Part shown: positions 10,748 through 26,077 of the stretch, piece after piece
Layout of the letters: every line of letters begins with the position of its first letter
Numbering within the stretch: the stretch's first letter is position 1
NCBI RefSeq assembly: GCF_001655675.1
Contig: NZ_LYRP01000047.1
Location: 212,205 to 276,204, forward strand
Length of the DNA stretch: 64,000 bases
Source of the DNA: Mangrovibacter phragmitis
GTDB lineage: Bacteria; Pseudomonadota; Gammaproteobacteria; Enterobacterales; Enterobacteriaceae
Reading direction: 5' to 3'
Notes under the pieces: generated by a model
The model's database searches: none
Told to the model about the DNA's origin: nothing
What the model saw: the letters and a program-made list of their open reading frames with translations, nothing else
Position numbers and translations under genes: made by a program

Positions 10748-11602
10748 ATGGTGCTGATGATTGTCAGCGGCCGCTCAGGTTCAGGGAAATCCGTAGCCTT
10801 GCGTGCTTTGGAAGATATGGGTTTTTACTGTGTAGACAACTTGCCAGTTGTGTTGCTACCCGATTTAGCCCGCACATTATCTGACCGGCAAACATCTGCG
10901 GCAGTCAGTATTGATGTACGCAATATGCCCGAGTCACCGGAAATTTTTGAGCAGGCAATGCGTAATTTGCCTGATACATTTTCGCCGCAACTTCTGTTCC
11001 TGGATGCTGACCGTAACACGTTGATTCGACGCTACAGTGACACAAGGCGTCTTCATCCGCTGTCCAGTAAAAATCTGTCACTGGAAAGTGCGATTGATGA
11101 AGAAAATGATCTGCTGGAGCCGCTGCGTTCCCGGGCTGATTTGATTGTTGATACCTCGGAAATGTCAGTGCATGAACTGGCTGAAATGCTGCGAACCAGG
11201 CTACTGGGTAAACGCGAGCGTGAGCTTACCATGGTGTTTGAATCATTCGGTTTTAAACACGGTATTCCTATCGATGCAGACTATGTTTTTGATGTTCGCT
11301 TTCTGCCAAACCCCCACTGGGATCCCAAATTACGCCCCATGACTGGTCTGGATAAACCCGTCGCTGCTTTTTTGGATCGCCATACCGAAGTGCATAACTT
11401 TATTTACCAGACTCGCAGCTACCTCGAGTTATGGTTGCCCATGCTGGAAACGAATAATCGTAGCTACCTGACGGTTGCTATTGGTTGTACCGGTGGTAAG
11501 CACCGCTCTGTTTATGTTGCAGAACAATTAGCTGACTATTTCCGCTCACGCGGTAAAAACGTCCAGTCACGCCATCGAACGTTGGAAAAACGCAAAACAT
11601 GA
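10748..11602 (+). CDS. rapZ: RapZ, RNase adaptor for GlmZ sRNA decay
   Basis: RapZ senses glucosamine 6-phosphate and presents the GlmZ small RNA to RNase E, controlling glmS. The 284-residue protein has an N-terminal P-loop domain (GRSGSGKS, residues 8-15), a DxxR-type region and a basic RNA-binding C terminus ending KRKT. The ATG at 10748 is preceded by GGGGGAGAG and matches E. coli. A longer frame from 10676 lacks family support. Its stop overlaps the npr start (ATGA), so the two are coupled. Confidence 0.96.
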   Translation: MVLMIVSGRSGSGKSVALRALEDMGFYCVDNLPVVLLPDLARTLSDRQTSAAVSIDVRNMPESPEIFEQAMRNLPDTFSPQLLFLDADRNTLIRRYSDTRRLHPLSSKNLSLESAIDEENDLLEPLRSRADLIVDTSEMSVHELAEMLRTRLLGKRERELTMVFESFGFKHGIPIDADYVFDVRFLPNPHWDPKLRPMTGLDKPVAAFLDRHTEVHNFIYQTRSYLELWLPMLETNNRSYLTVAIGCTGGKHRSVYVAEQLADYFRSRGKNVQSRHRTLEKRKT

Positions 11603-11871
11603 CCGTAAAACAAACTGTTGAGCTCACCAATCGTTTAGGAATGCATGCGCGCCCGGCAATGAAGCTCTTTGAACTGGTACAAAGTTTTGATGCCGAAGTG
11701 TTGCTGCGCAATGAAAGTGGAACAGAAGCAGAAGCCAGCAGTGTGATTGCACTGCTAATGCTGGATTCTGCCAAAGGTGGGCACATTGAAGTGGAAGCAA
11801 CCGGACCTCAGGAAGAAGAAGCGCTGGCTGCCGTTATAGCATTGTTCGACGCGGGCTTTGACGAAGATTAA
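11599..11871 (+). CDS. npr: Npr, HPr-like phosphocarrier of the nitrogen PTS
   Basis: Npr (PtsO) passes phosphate from PtsP to PtsN. The 90-residue HPr-fold protein has the phosphorylation site His16 in GMHARPA and a conserved [10 protein letters not shown] helix, where HPr carries Ser46. It overlaps rapZ by four bases. It ends 11 bp before the 3' end of the convergent mtgA, with a small inverted repeat (ATTAAC/GTTAAT) across the junction but no clear T-run terminator. Confidence 0.96.
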   Translation: MTVKQTVELTNRLGMHARPAMKLFELVQSFDAEVLLRNESGTEAEASSVIALLMLDSAKGGHIEVEATGPQEEEALAAVIALFDAGFDED

Positions 11872-11882
11872 TTAACTGCAGG

Positions 11883-12611
11883 TTAATTCAGTTTGTGCTC
11901 TGCCAGAAAGTTTTCCCCACCCAGTTGCCTCATCTGGCGGAGTATCCATTGTTGCCTGGCACGGACATACCCTGAAGGCGCGCTGGCTTTATAAATAATC
12001 GGGTTTGGCAATACCGCGGCTAACAAAGCGGCTTCTGCAGGTGTCAGTTGTCTTGCAGTCTTATGGAAATAATGTTGTGCAGCGGCCTCAACACCGAAGA
12101 TACCTTCACCAAACTCAGCCACGTTCAGGTAAACCGTTAAGATTCGGCGCTTACCCCACAACAATTCAATTCCCACGGTCAACCCGGCTTCCAGGCCTTT
12201 ACGCAGCCATGATCGCCCATCCCACAAAAACATATTTTTGGCTGTTTGCTGAGAGAGTGTCGATGCACCACGTATCCGGTTTTCATGACGTTCATTATGA
12301 GCCAGCGCTTGCTGAATCGCGTCAACATCAAACCCCCAGTGCTCAGGGAATTTCTGATCTTCAGCCGCAATGACCGCAATCGCCATCCAGGGAGAGATGT
12401 TATCCATGGATTCCCACGTTGAATGCGCCACATAGTGAAAATTCCCCGAAAACCAGGCCGATACCTGGCGCTCCACCATCACAGCGCTAAACGGGACAGG
12501 CAACATACGAAACAGCAGTATTAATGACAGCCAAAAACCAGCGAGCCCCAAAACACTATATAAGATGTACCGTTTAACTCTCGCTAATAATCCTTTACTG
12601 CCTCGACTCAT
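11883..12611 (-). CDS. mtgA: Monofunctional biosynthetic peptidoglycan transglycosylase MtgA
   Basis: MtgA polymerises lipid II into glycan strands at the division site. The 242-residue protein has one N-terminal membrane segment (about 15-35) and a GT51 domain with catalytic Glu84 in [19 protein letters not shown] and the conserved [10 protein letters not shown] region. The ATG at 12611 overlaps the elbB stop as ATGA and gives exactly the E. coli length. A TTG two codons upstream is less likely. Confidence 0.95.
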   Translation of the reverse strand: MSRGSKGLLARVKRYILYSVLGLAGFWLSLILLFRMLPVPFSAVMVERQVSAWFSGNFHYVAHSTWESMDNISPWMAIAVIAAEDQKFPEHWGFDVDAIQQALAHNERHENRIRGASTLSQQTAKNMFLWDGRSWLRKGLEAGLTVGIELLWGKRRILTVYLNVAEFGEGIFGVEAAAQHYFHKTARQLTPAEAALLAAVLPNPIIYKASAPSGYVRARQQWILRQMRQLGGENFLAEHKLN

Positions 12612-13261
12612 TGGCAAAGAACCAGAACACGCGAGACAAGTTTTTCAATACCTTGTGCGGCTTCATCAATATTTTTCGCCAGCATATAGGCCGGTGTAGT
12701 TACCACTTTTTGGTCTTCATCCACCACAATATCCTCTACCGGACAAGGAACGTGCTCACCTCCCATCTCTTCCACTAATTCAGCTGTATCAACATCCGTG
12801 CCAATAGTCAGGCGCACAGGAGTTTCAAGAATGTGAGGGAGCATGGCTGGTGCAATACAGATAAAACCAAGAGGTTTGCCCGCGGCATGGCAATCCCGCG
12901 CCAGAGCCTTCAGTGCCGGGTCAACCGAGCACTCTGCACCGGCAACAGCAAAGTTACTCAGGTTCTTGGCCGCGCCAAACCCACCAGGAACTATAAGAGC
13001 ATCCAGTTCCGCTGCCTGAGCCAGGCTGAGCGAGCTCACCTGCCCGCGGGTAATACGTGCAGCTTCAACCAGGCAGTTACGCGTTTCATGCATTACCTCA
13101 CCGGTAAGGTGATTTACCACGTCATACTGTGTTTTATCTGGAGCAAAACAAATGGCTTCTGCTCCTGCCCGAGCAATTGCCAGTAAAGTCAGGACGGCCT
13201 CATGGATCTCCGAGCCGTCATAGACTCCCGCACCGCACAGAACTACACCAATTTTTTTCAT
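12608..13261 (-). CDS. elbB: ElbB, DJ-1/PfpI-like glyoxalase
   Basis: This 217-residue protein of the DJ-1/PfpI class-I glutamine amidotransferase-like superfamily is reported in E. coli as a weak glyoxalase and linked to isoprenoid synthesis. It shows [16 protein letters not shown] and the nucleophile-elbow Cys in [10 protein letters not shown]. It is coupled to mtgA by an ATGA overlap. Its start faces the arcZ promoter, and an ArcA-like box lies 30 bp upstream of its ATG. Confidence 0.94.
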   Translation of the reverse strand: MKKIGVVLCGAGVYDGSEIHEAVLTLLAIARAGAEAICFAPDKTQYDVVNHLTGEVMHETRNCLVEAARITRGQVSSLSLAQAAELDALIVPGGFGAAKNLSNFAVAGAECSVDPALKALARDCHAAGKPLGFICIAPAMLPHILETPVRLTIGTDVDTAELVEEMGGEHVPCPVEDIVVDEDQKVVTTPAYMLAKNIDEAAQGIEKLVSRVLVLCQ

Positions 13262-13290
13262 ACAAATTCTCTTTGTACTGCTGTCAAATC

Positions 13291-13305
13291 GTTAAATAAA
13301 ATGCT
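13291..13305. promoter_or_regulatory. Candidate ArcA box between elbB and arcZ
   Basis: GTTAAATAAAATGCT closely follows the ArcA consensus GTTAATTAAATGTTA. It lies about 88 bp upstream of the predicted arcZ start and 30 bp upstream of elbB. In E. coli ArcA-P represses arcZ, so the placement fits. Confidence 0.55.
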
Positions 13306-13342
13306 ATTAAGACGCTATGCTTCACACATTTTACTGATTCAT

Positions 13343-13371
13343 GTAACAACAAATTTAAGTTTTGCTATCTT
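13343..13371 (+). promoter_or_regulatory. Predicted arcZ promoter
   Basis: A -35-like GTAACA (13343-13348) and -10-like TATCTT (13366-13371) are separated by 17 bp. The -10 lies 7 bp before the RNA start inferred from the E. coli ArcZ length. Confidence 0.6.
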
Positions 13372-13378
13372 ATGGCTG

Positions 13379-13501
13379 AGTTGTGTAAGGAATTTCTCGT
13401 CTCGCCTCGTTAAAACATAAACCAATACTCTGCGGGACGTCAGTTTCCCTGGTGTTGGCGCAGTATTCGCGCACCCCGGTTAATCCGGGGTCATTTTTTT
13501 T
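13379..13501 (+). ncRNA. arcZ: ArcZ small regulatory RNA
   Basis: ArcZ is an Hfq-dependent sRNA that activates rpoS and represses flhDC and other mRNAs, and feeds back on arcB. The 3' part (from about 13444) contains the conserved processed segment TTTCCCTGGTGTTGGCGC followed by AGTATTCGCGC. It ends in a terminator hairpin (13473-13491, loop TTAAT) followed by eight T. Gene position between elbB and arcB, strand and inferred length (about 122 nt) agree with E. coli. The 5' half is poorly conserved and its start is inferred from the promoter. The terminator runs antisense across the arcB stop codon. Confidence 0.92.
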
Positions 13502-15827
13502 CAGCACCAGCAACCCATTTTTCCAGCGCAGCAATATCGTTGCGCCATTCGTGCCGAATCTCATCTATCCACTCTCCGACGTTATCCCACCATGCAGGTA
13601 AATCCGGAGACTGAACTTGCTGTGCCAGTTGCTGGATATGGCGTAACCCCACCGAGCCTGCGGCACCTTTGATTTTATGACCTTCTTCAACAATGCCTTT
13701 CTGGTCGCGTGCAGTCCAGTTGGACTCCAGCACACTTAAATAACCCGGCATCATTTTTTCAAACATAGCCAGCCCGTCACGAATCAATTTTGGCCCGACT
13801 AACTCCATATACTGTTCGAGCATCGGTAAATCCAGGATAGCTTGTTTTTTATCATCAGTTTCAAGATTATTCACGCCATCCTCCTGCACGGTATGTGCGT
13901 CCCAAAACTTCTTGATCATCGCGGTTAAAGCAGACACAGATAATGGCTTACTCAATACATCGTCCATGCCCGCATCCAGGTACTCTTTTTTATCTTTAAG
14001 TACATTGGCAGTTAACGCAACCAAAGGAGGCAATTCATCCCGGGTGAATGTCTGGGTTAATTTACGGGCAATATCCAGCCCGGTCATATCCGGCAACTGA
14101 ATATCCAATAAAACTAAATCGTATTCACCAGGAATAAATGTCGCCAAAGCTTCTTTACCGGTCATTGCCACATCAACAGAATTCCCCATTTTTTCCAGCA
14201 CAGAACGGGCGACAATCACATTCAGCTCAATATCTTCTACCAACAGAACATGGAGTGCCGGCAATGGCAACTCATCATCATCGTCTTCATCCACTTCGTC
14301 ATGAACAGCAGGAGCATGTACTGTCAGGGTAAACAATGCCCCCTCTCCTGGATTACTGGAAACGGTGATGTCTCCTCCCATGCTTTTTGCCAGACGTCGG
14401 GATACCGCAAGGCCAATTCCGGTTCCGGTTGCCGGCTTTCCACCCTGTTCATCTTTTACCTGATAATACATAGCGAAAATTTTATCCTGCTCGCCTGGAG
14501 GAATACCAATGCCCGAATCCTGAACCTCAAAGCGCATTATCTGGTCATCCTGATAGCTGACCCGCACCCGCACTTCTCCTTTGCGGGTAAATTTCACTGC
14601 ATTACTAATCAGATTCCACAGAATTTGCCTCAGGCGTGTACCATCTGCGACTATTTTATGCGGTAACGGCTGGGCGGCTTCCATTACAAAACGCAGCCCT
14701 TTTTGCTGGGCCTGCAGGCCGGAGAGATTTTCGAGGTCAGAAAGAAAACCGGTAAAATCAATTGGCTGGTTATCCAGTTGCACTTTACGGCGTTCAATTT
14801 TATCCATATCGATAATATCATTGAAGATATTACCCAGAGTGACAGCAGAAACATGAACGGTTTTCAGGTACTTCTCTTGTTCCGGTGTCAGGTCGGTATC
14901 CAGCAGAATACGGCTTAACCCAACAATCCCGTTCAGTGGCGTGCGCAATTCATGGCTGATAGTTGAAATAAACGTTGTTTTATCCCGGCTGGCACGCTCA
15001 AGTGCGTCCTGATAACGCTTGCGTTCAGTAATGTCACGCCCAAACCCCATCAGACCATGCCGTTTACCTACACGGTCGTAGTAAGGCACTTTACGGATTT
15101 CAAAGCAGGCTTTGCGCCCATCGGGGTAATCCAGCCATTGTTCATAGGTGAGTGAAACATTGTGGCGAAAGACCTTCTCATCTGTTTCAATCACTTTCTC
15201 TGCCGCTTCAGTGGAATACACATCGGCCGGACGCAGGCCAATGAGTTGTTTCTCACTTTTCCCGGTTAACAACTCCATCGCCCGGTTACAGCCAGAAAAC
15301 TCCTGATTTTCATTGCGATAAAACACCAGGTCTGGTGATGCATCGAGAAATGAGCGCAAAAAAGAGGATTGTTGTGCCAGTTGGATCTGCGTTTGTTCAC
15401 GCTCTTTTATTTCCAGAGTGAGCTGGTCAAGGACAGACTGACGTTCTTTTTCCGCCCTTTCGCGATCAGCAATCTCCTGATTAAGCTGCGTGATATTGTT
15501 TTTTAGCTGAACATTAAGCGACAAATCGCGTTCACGCATCTCTTCCAGTTTTTCTACCAGACGTGTCAGTCGCTGCCGTGACTCTTCAATTTGTTCCACT
15601 ACAACAGAGAGGAAATAGACCGCCCAGGGCGTAATCAATAACCCGAAGAAAATAGAGCGGATAACATCAATACTCTCTACCTGACCGCGCAACACCATAG
15701 TGACAGCCATCTGAACAACAATAGCCAGAACCACCAGCGCAAACGCTAATAACAATGAAAAACGCACCAGACCCAATTTCATCATCAGGTCTACATAATA
15801 TTGCGCCAGCTTACGGATTTGATTCAT
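13491..15827 (-). CDS. arcB: ArcB, hybrid sensor kinase for redox control
   Basis: ArcB senses quinone redox state and phosphorylates ArcA. The 778-residue tripartite kinase has two N-terminal membrane segments (about 23-45 and 57-77), a coiled-coil/leucine-zipper linker, a PAS domain with the redox cysteines Cys180 and Cys241, and the H1 His292 in STISHELRTP. It continues with HATPase motifs (DSGIGIP, GTGIGLAVS), a receiver domain (DLVLLDIQLPD) and an HPt domain (GHKIKGAAGSVG). All key residues are present. The stop overlaps the ArcZ terminator on the other strand. Confidence 0.98.
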   Translation of the reverse strand: MNQIRKLAQYYVDLMMKLGLVRFSLLLAFALVVLAIVVQMAVTMVLRGQVESIDVIRSIFFGLLITPWAVYFLSVVVEQIEESRQRLTRLVEKLEEMRERDLSLNVQLKNNITQLNQEIADRERAEKERQSVLDQLTLEIKEREQTQIQLAQQSSFLRSFLDASPDLVFYRNENQEFSGCNRAMELLTGKSEKQLIGLRPADVYSTEAAEKVIETDEKVFRHNVSLTYEQWLDYPDGRKACFEIRKVPYYDRVGKRHGLMGFGRDITERKRYQDALERASRDKTTFISTISHELRTPLNGIVGLSRILLDTDLTPEQEKYLKTVHVSAVTLGNIFNDIIDMDKIERRKVQLDNQPIDFTGFLSDLENLSGLQAQQKGLRFVMEAAQPLPHKIVADGTRLRQILWNLISNAVKFTRKGEVRVRVSYQDDQIMRFEVQDSGIGIPPGEQDKIFAMYYQVKDEQGGKPATGTGIGLAVSRRLAKSMGGDITVSSNPGEGALFTLTVHAPAVHDEVDEDDDDELPLPALHVLLVEDIELNVIVARSVLEKMGNSVDVAMTGKEALATFIPGEYDLVLLDIQLPDMTGLDIARKLTQTFTRDELPPLVALTANVLKDKKEYLDAGMDDVLSKPLSVSALTAMIKKFWDAHTVQEDGVNNLETDDKKQAILDLPMLEQYMELVGPKLIRDGLAMFEKMMPGYLSVLESNWTARDQKGIVEEGHKIKGAAGSVGLRHIQQLAQQVQSPDLPAWWDNVGEWIDEIRHEWRNDIAALEKWVAGAEKK

Positions 15828-15888
15828 GGAACATTCCTTAACTGAGAATTACCACCATGATACCGAAAAATGACATAACAGTATGTTT

Positions 15889-16818
15889 TCAGGCAAGCGC
15901 CGGTTTCCAGGGCGTCCCTAATGCGTCCCCCTGAGGGCCATGTTCAAGCAAATAGCGGTTGATTTCCACCATTCCAGTCCAGCGATTTTCACACCACAAA
16001 GGAGCAAGCAGTGTCGGACGACGCGCGCTGGCTGAAATACGGTGATAGACCACATCCAACGGTGTGTGGCGGATCATTTCACTGGCAGTATGGGTATATT
16101 CCTCAAGAGTAATCCCCGCCAGCCTGCCGGCTTGCCAGCTTTTTGCCATGATACTGCCTTTCACAATATGCAAGGGATGTAACTTAATGCCATCCACTCC
16201 AGTGTTTACCACTCTTTCGAGAGTTTCCATACAATGCTGATGTTGTTCACCCGGCAACCCCACAATCAAGTGACAACAGACTTTCAGGCCGCGCTGGCGG
16301 GCCAGTTGAGCTGTTCGCTGGTAGCAGGCAAAGTCATGGCCACGATTAATGCGATGCAATGTTTTATCGTGTGCGGTTTGTAACCCTAACTCGAGCCAGA
16401 CTTCATACCCCTGAGCCGCATAACCACTTAGTAAATCCAGCACAGCTTCCGGAACACAGTCCGGGCGTGTTCCCACACATAAACCTACAATATTTGCCTG
16501 TACAACTGCCTGTTGGTACATATTACGCAGTACTTCTACCTCTGCCCAGGTGCTGGTGTATGCCTGAAAATAAGCAAGATAGCGTTTTGCACGGTTCACA
16601 AGGTGCGCCTGATCAGCGAGTTGCTCTGCAATGGAATGATATTGTTGCGCCTCATCAGCAAAAGAGGCGACGTTGCAAAACGTGCATCCCCCACGCCCGA
16701 TGGTTCCATCGCGGTTTGGGCAACTGAACCCGCCATGCAAAGTCAATTTATGTACCTTTTGCCCGTAGCGGCGAAAAAGATCACCACCAAACATATTGAC
16801 TAAATTCTGTAACTGCAT
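15889..16818 (-). CDS. yhcC: YhcC, radical SAM family protein of unknown substrate
   Basis: This 309-residue radical-SAM protein has cluster-binding cysteines in a C-x11-C-x2-C spacing (Cys33, Cys45, Cys48) instead of the usual C-x3-C-x2-C. That spacing characterises the YhcC/Elp3-like TIGR01212 family. Conserved motifs include VGTRPDC and a long GLQTAHDKTLHRINRGHD region. No in vivo reaction is established. It is read away from gltB, and a small GCCCTT/AAGGGC hairpin sits in its 5' UTR. Confidence 0.92.
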   Translation of the reverse strand: MQLQNLVNMFGGDLFRRYGQKVHKLTLHGGFSCPNRDGTIGRGGCTFCNVASFADEAQQYHSIAEQLADQAHLVNRAKRYLAYFQAYTSTWAEVEVLRNMYQQAVVQANIVGLCVGTRPDCVPEAVLDLLSGYAAQGYEVWLELGLQTAHDKTLHRINRGHDFACYQRTAQLARQRGLKVCCHLIVGLPGEQHQHCMETLERVVNTGVDGIKLHPLHIVKGSIMAKSWQAGRLAGITLEEYTHTASEMIRHTPLDVVYHRISASARRPTLLAPLWCENRWTGMVEINRYLLEHGPQGDALGTPWKPALA

Positions 16819-17400
16819 AATTCTGTTAGGCCGCCCTTAGTAAGGGCAACAGACTGCCACTTTTCTCAACCAACGGCGATGACCTGGATCAAGCGCCCTG
16901 GCTGCCTTTATTCAAATGAATAACAATTCACAATAAACGTTTTTTCACTCACTTCGCAGACGATTACTTTTCCTTATGTGAATTTAATTTTTCGACAAAA
17001 ATTCTTCACAAGCTAAAAACAGTTTCATCAATTACAAAAACAGCATCACCAGGTAAAAAATGCTGGTAGTTTAGAAAAAACCAGTGACAAATCTCATCAC
17101 CCCCACAACTACACAGTGATACAGGTCACATTCCTCATAAGGTCACCCTTAGGTAAACTGAATGTAAAAAAGTTATTTTTCCATTTAATATTATATAGTT
17201 AAGTTACTTTCCATTCTTTTTTGCATAAATAAGAATGCCATTTGACCTGAGTAGCGATTCTCGCTAACTTGGAAGTCCGCTGGAAGCTTTCTCGATGAGT
17301 TCTCTGCTCATCATATTTATGCAGTAATTGAGATTCCCTCTGAAGCAAGTCCTCAACACTTGTGCACCGATGTAAAACGTCGAGTCGATAAGAGGGCGAC
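16819..17400. other. yhcC-gltB divergent control region
   Basis: This region is AT-rich in its first half (16900-17210), as expected for Lrp/IHF control of gltBDF, and holds the CRP-like site at 17115-17130 and a possible -10 TATAGT (17194-17199). The E. coli gltBDF operon is controlled by Lrp and IHF. The individual Lrp/IHF sites cannot be assigned by eye. A 70-codon minus-strand frame inside (17199-17411) has no recognisable homology and is not called. Confidence 0.5.
17115..17130. promoter_or_regulatory. CRP-like site upstream of gltB
   Basis: AGTGA-N6-TCACA matches the CRP consensus TGTGA-N6-TCACA in nine of ten core positions. It lies about 72 bp before the candidate -10 TATAGT at 17194. 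Confidence 0.5.
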
Positions 17401-17505
17401 ATGCGAGGCACGCATACTGAGTATGCACACCCCGTCGCCTGTCCCCTGTTACGCCTTAACGCAATCGGTCTCGGGAATCCCGTAGAGCCTGGGGAGGTTC
17501 ACTGA
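17401..17505 (+). CDS. Candidate 34-residue upstream ORF in the gltB leader
   Basis: ATG at 17401 is preceded by AGAGG five bases upstream and reads 34 codons (MRGTHTEYAHPVACP then LLRLNAIGLGNPVEPGEVH). It stops at TGA 17503-17505, one base before the gltB ATG, and is in a different frame from gltB. A perfect GCATAC/GTATGC hairpin (17412-17426) lies within it. It could be a leader peptide coupling translation to gltB, or simply conserved leader RNA. E. coli has an in-frame extension at the corresponding place, historically annotated as part of GltB. Confidence 0.35.
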   Translation: MRGTHTEYAHPVACPLLRLNAIGLGNPVEPGEVH

Positions 17506-17506
17506 T

Positions 17507-23397
<5,891 letters not shown>

Positions 23398-23412
23398 CGA
23401 ACACGGCAACAA

Positions 23413-23467
23413 ATGAGCATTAGCTCATCCGTCAAAGCCAGTCGGTCCACGCTGACTGGCTTTTTTT
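23413..23467 (+). terminator. gltBD terminator with preceding small hairpin
   Basis: A 10-bp stem (AAAGCCAGTC, 23434-23443, with 23454-23463) is followed by seven T. A smaller ATGAGC/GCTCAT hairpin (23413-23428) lies directly upstream. Confidence 0.9.
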
Positions 23468-23496
23468 ACATTTTCGGCGGGGAAAACAACAGGCGT

Positions 23497-23525
23497 AAAA
23501 AAACCGGGGTATCGTCCCCGGTTTT
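23497..23525 (-). terminator. Terminator of sspAB
   Basis: A 9-bp AAACCGGGG-type stem with a 6-nt loop is followed by seven T on the minus strand. It faces the gltD terminator about 30 bp away. Confidence 0.88.
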
Positions 23526-23547
23526 CACTATTAACCAACCAGTGTGG

Positions 23548-24051
23548 TTACTTCACAACCCGTAATGCCGGGCGGCCACCCCGTGGTGGAGGATCGTTGT
23601 CCGGATTATCACCTTCTTCCGGGGCATCAGGTTTATCGCCGTCAATCACTGACATCACAGTGTTATCGGATGATTCACTCTCAGACCCAGCCCCTTGTAC
23701 TGCACTTTCATCATCCAACTCGTAGGCCGGTTCAGGCTCAAACATCGTGCCTGCACCATTCTCGCGGGCATAGATAGCCAAAACAGCAGATACAGGGACA
23801 GAAACCGTACGAGGAACACCACCAAACCTGGCATTAAACTGCACCTCATCGTTACCCAGCTCCAGGTTACCGACAGCACGAGGCGCAATATTGAGCACAA
23901 TTTGTCCGTCCCGGGCATATTCCATGGGTACGTTCACACCCGGCAGCGTCACATCTACTACCAGGTGCGGCGTCAACTGGTTATCCAGCAACCAGTCATA
24001 AAAGGCACGCAGCAGATATGGACGGCGAGGTGACAACTGAGACATTTCCAT
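23548..24051 (-). CDS. sspB: SspB, ClpXP adaptor for ssrA-tagged proteins
   Basis: SspB tethers ssrA-tagged and other substrates such as RseA fragments to ClpXP. The 167-residue protein has the conserved substrate-binding domain (MSQLSPRRPYLLRAFYDWLL to about residue 110). An acidic flexible linker follows, ending in the ClpX-binding peptide GGRPALRVVK. It starts 5 nt after sspA and shares its transcript. The linker differs from E. coli in sequence and length, which is normal for this protein. Confidence 0.97.
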   Translation of the reverse strand: MEMSQLSPRRPYLLRAFYDWLLDNQLTPHLVVDVTLPGVNVPMEYARDGQIVLNIAPRAVGNLELGNDEVQFNARFGGVPRTVSVPVSAVLAIYARENGAGTMFEPEPAYELDDESAVQGAGSESESSDNTVMSVIDGDKPDAPEEGDNPDNDPPPRGGRPALRVVK

Positions 24052-24056
24052 TGGTA

Positions 24057-24698
24057 TTAGCCCCGGGTGTGCAGGCGAATTTCACGCTCTGCTTCCGTCA
24101 AAGAAGCCAGGAATGCATCACGCTCAAAGACACGGGTCATATAACCTTTAAGTTCTTTAGCGCCAGCACCGGCAATCTCAATGCCCATCAGAGGCAAACG
24201 CCACAACAGCGGAGCTAAATAGCAATCTACCAAACTGAATTCATCGCTCAGGAAGTAAGGCTTCTGACCGAAGACAGGCGCAATAGCCATTAGTTCTTCA
24301 CGCAACTGTTTACGTGCCGTTTCCACTTCCGAACCCGTACCTGCCATGATGATGTTCATCAGGCTATACCAGTCCTTTTCAATACGATGCATATACAGAC
24401 GGCTTTCGCCACGAGCGACCGGATAAACCGGCATCAACGGCGGGTGCGGGAAACGCTCATCCAGATATTCCATGATGATACGGGATTCCCACAACGTCAG
24501 TTCGCGATCAACCAGAGTAGGAACACTTTGATTCGGGTTGAGGTCAATCAGATCCTGAGGCAGATCATCCGTTTCCACATTCTCGATTTCGAAACTTACA
24601 CCTTTTTCCGCCAGGACAATACGCACCTGATGGCTATAGATGTCAGTAGGACCGGAAAACAGCGTCATCACCGAACGTTTGTTGGCAGCGACAGCCAT
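24057..24698 (-). CDS. sspA: SspA, stringent starvation protein A
   Basis: SspA is a GST-fold protein that binds RNA polymerase sigma-70 holoenzyme and affects stationary-phase survival and H-NS levels. The 213-residue product starts MAVAANKRSVMTLFSG, with the ATG at 24698 preceded by a strong TTGGAGG. The upstream in-frame TTG is part of that ribosome site and is rejected. Conserved features are the SVPTLVDRELTLWES thioredoxin-like half and the C-terminal helical half. Confidence 0.97.
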   Translation of the reverse strand: MAVAANKRSVMTLFSGPTDIYSHQVRIVLAEKGVSFEIENVETDDLPQDLIDLNPNQSVPTLVDRELTLWESRIIMEYLDERFPHPPLMPVYPVARGESRLYMHRIEKDWYSLMNIIMAGTGSEVETARKQLREELMAIAPVFGQKPYFLSDEFSLVDCYLAPLLWRLPLMGIEIAGAGAKELKGYMTRVFERDAFLASLTEAEREIRLHTRG

Positions 24699-24953
24699 GA
24701 AAACCTCCAAGTATATTCAGAAAATTACTGCCACTAACCGCTACAGCGGAGCAGCCAGCCAGATTACGGGAGCCCTGAGTCTGTTGTTGTAGTCACTTGC
24801 GCCAGGCAATCCGGCTAAAACGTAAACAGATACCAGCTTTGGGGCATAAAATTGGATGATAGTTTACCAGATTTTGTTGTACTTGTGGTGAAGGGTGGTG
24901 GGAATTAACAGAAAAACACACTGTCTGGCATGTAAATACAGCATTGTGCAGAG
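24699..24953. other. sspA upstream region
   Basis: This 255-bp non-coding stretch separates rpsI's terminator from sspA. On the minus strand an extended -10 (TGG then TAAACT, complement of 24861-24866) resembles the sspA promoter of E. coli. The resulting leader would be about 155 nt. No gene is seen. Confidence 0.45.
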
Positions 24954-24982
24954 ATAAAAAAACCCGGCCAGGCCGGGTTTTT
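24954..24982. terminator. rplM-rpsI terminator, possibly bidirectional
   Basis: The stem AACCCGGCC/GGCCGGGTT is almost loopless. It is flanked by T runs on both strands, the longer one (seven or more T) being in the minus direction after rpsI. Confidence 0.88.
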
Positions 24983-25012
24983 CGCCAATGCAATCTGCAG
25001 AGCAGAGAGCAA

Positions 25013-25897
<885 letters not shown>

Positions 25898-26012
25898 TTA
25901 AAATCAGTTGAGGTTCACACGACATTGTCCAGTAAACCTACCCCCTCGGATAGTTTTCACCGGCACTCTAAAGTTTCGGGAAAAAAACTTTGTTGTAACG
26001 TGGGGTCGCAAG

Positions 26013-26041
26013 ATTATAGAGAAGTCACTGGTAAAGATCGA
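26013..26041 (-). promoter_or_regulatory. Predicted rplM promoter
   Basis: A perfect -10 TATAAT on the minus strand (26013-26018) is followed by GC-rich bases. The -35 at 17-bp spacing is weak (TCGATC). The local sequence and its position about 160 bp before rplM resemble the E. coli rplM promoter. Confidence 0.6.
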
Positions 26042-26077
26042 CCCTTTTTTCTGATTTTCAGCAGCAGTCAGCACAGG

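Noticed and set aside
13473..13501. Hairpin as the arcB terminator
   Set aside because: The T run follows the hairpin on the plus strand, not the arcB strand, so it belongs to ArcZ.
17199..17411. 70-codon minus-strand open frame upstream of gltB
   Set aside because: It lies in the divergent control region, has no homology I recognise, and overlaps the candidate gltB -10. It is more likely leader DNA than a gene.
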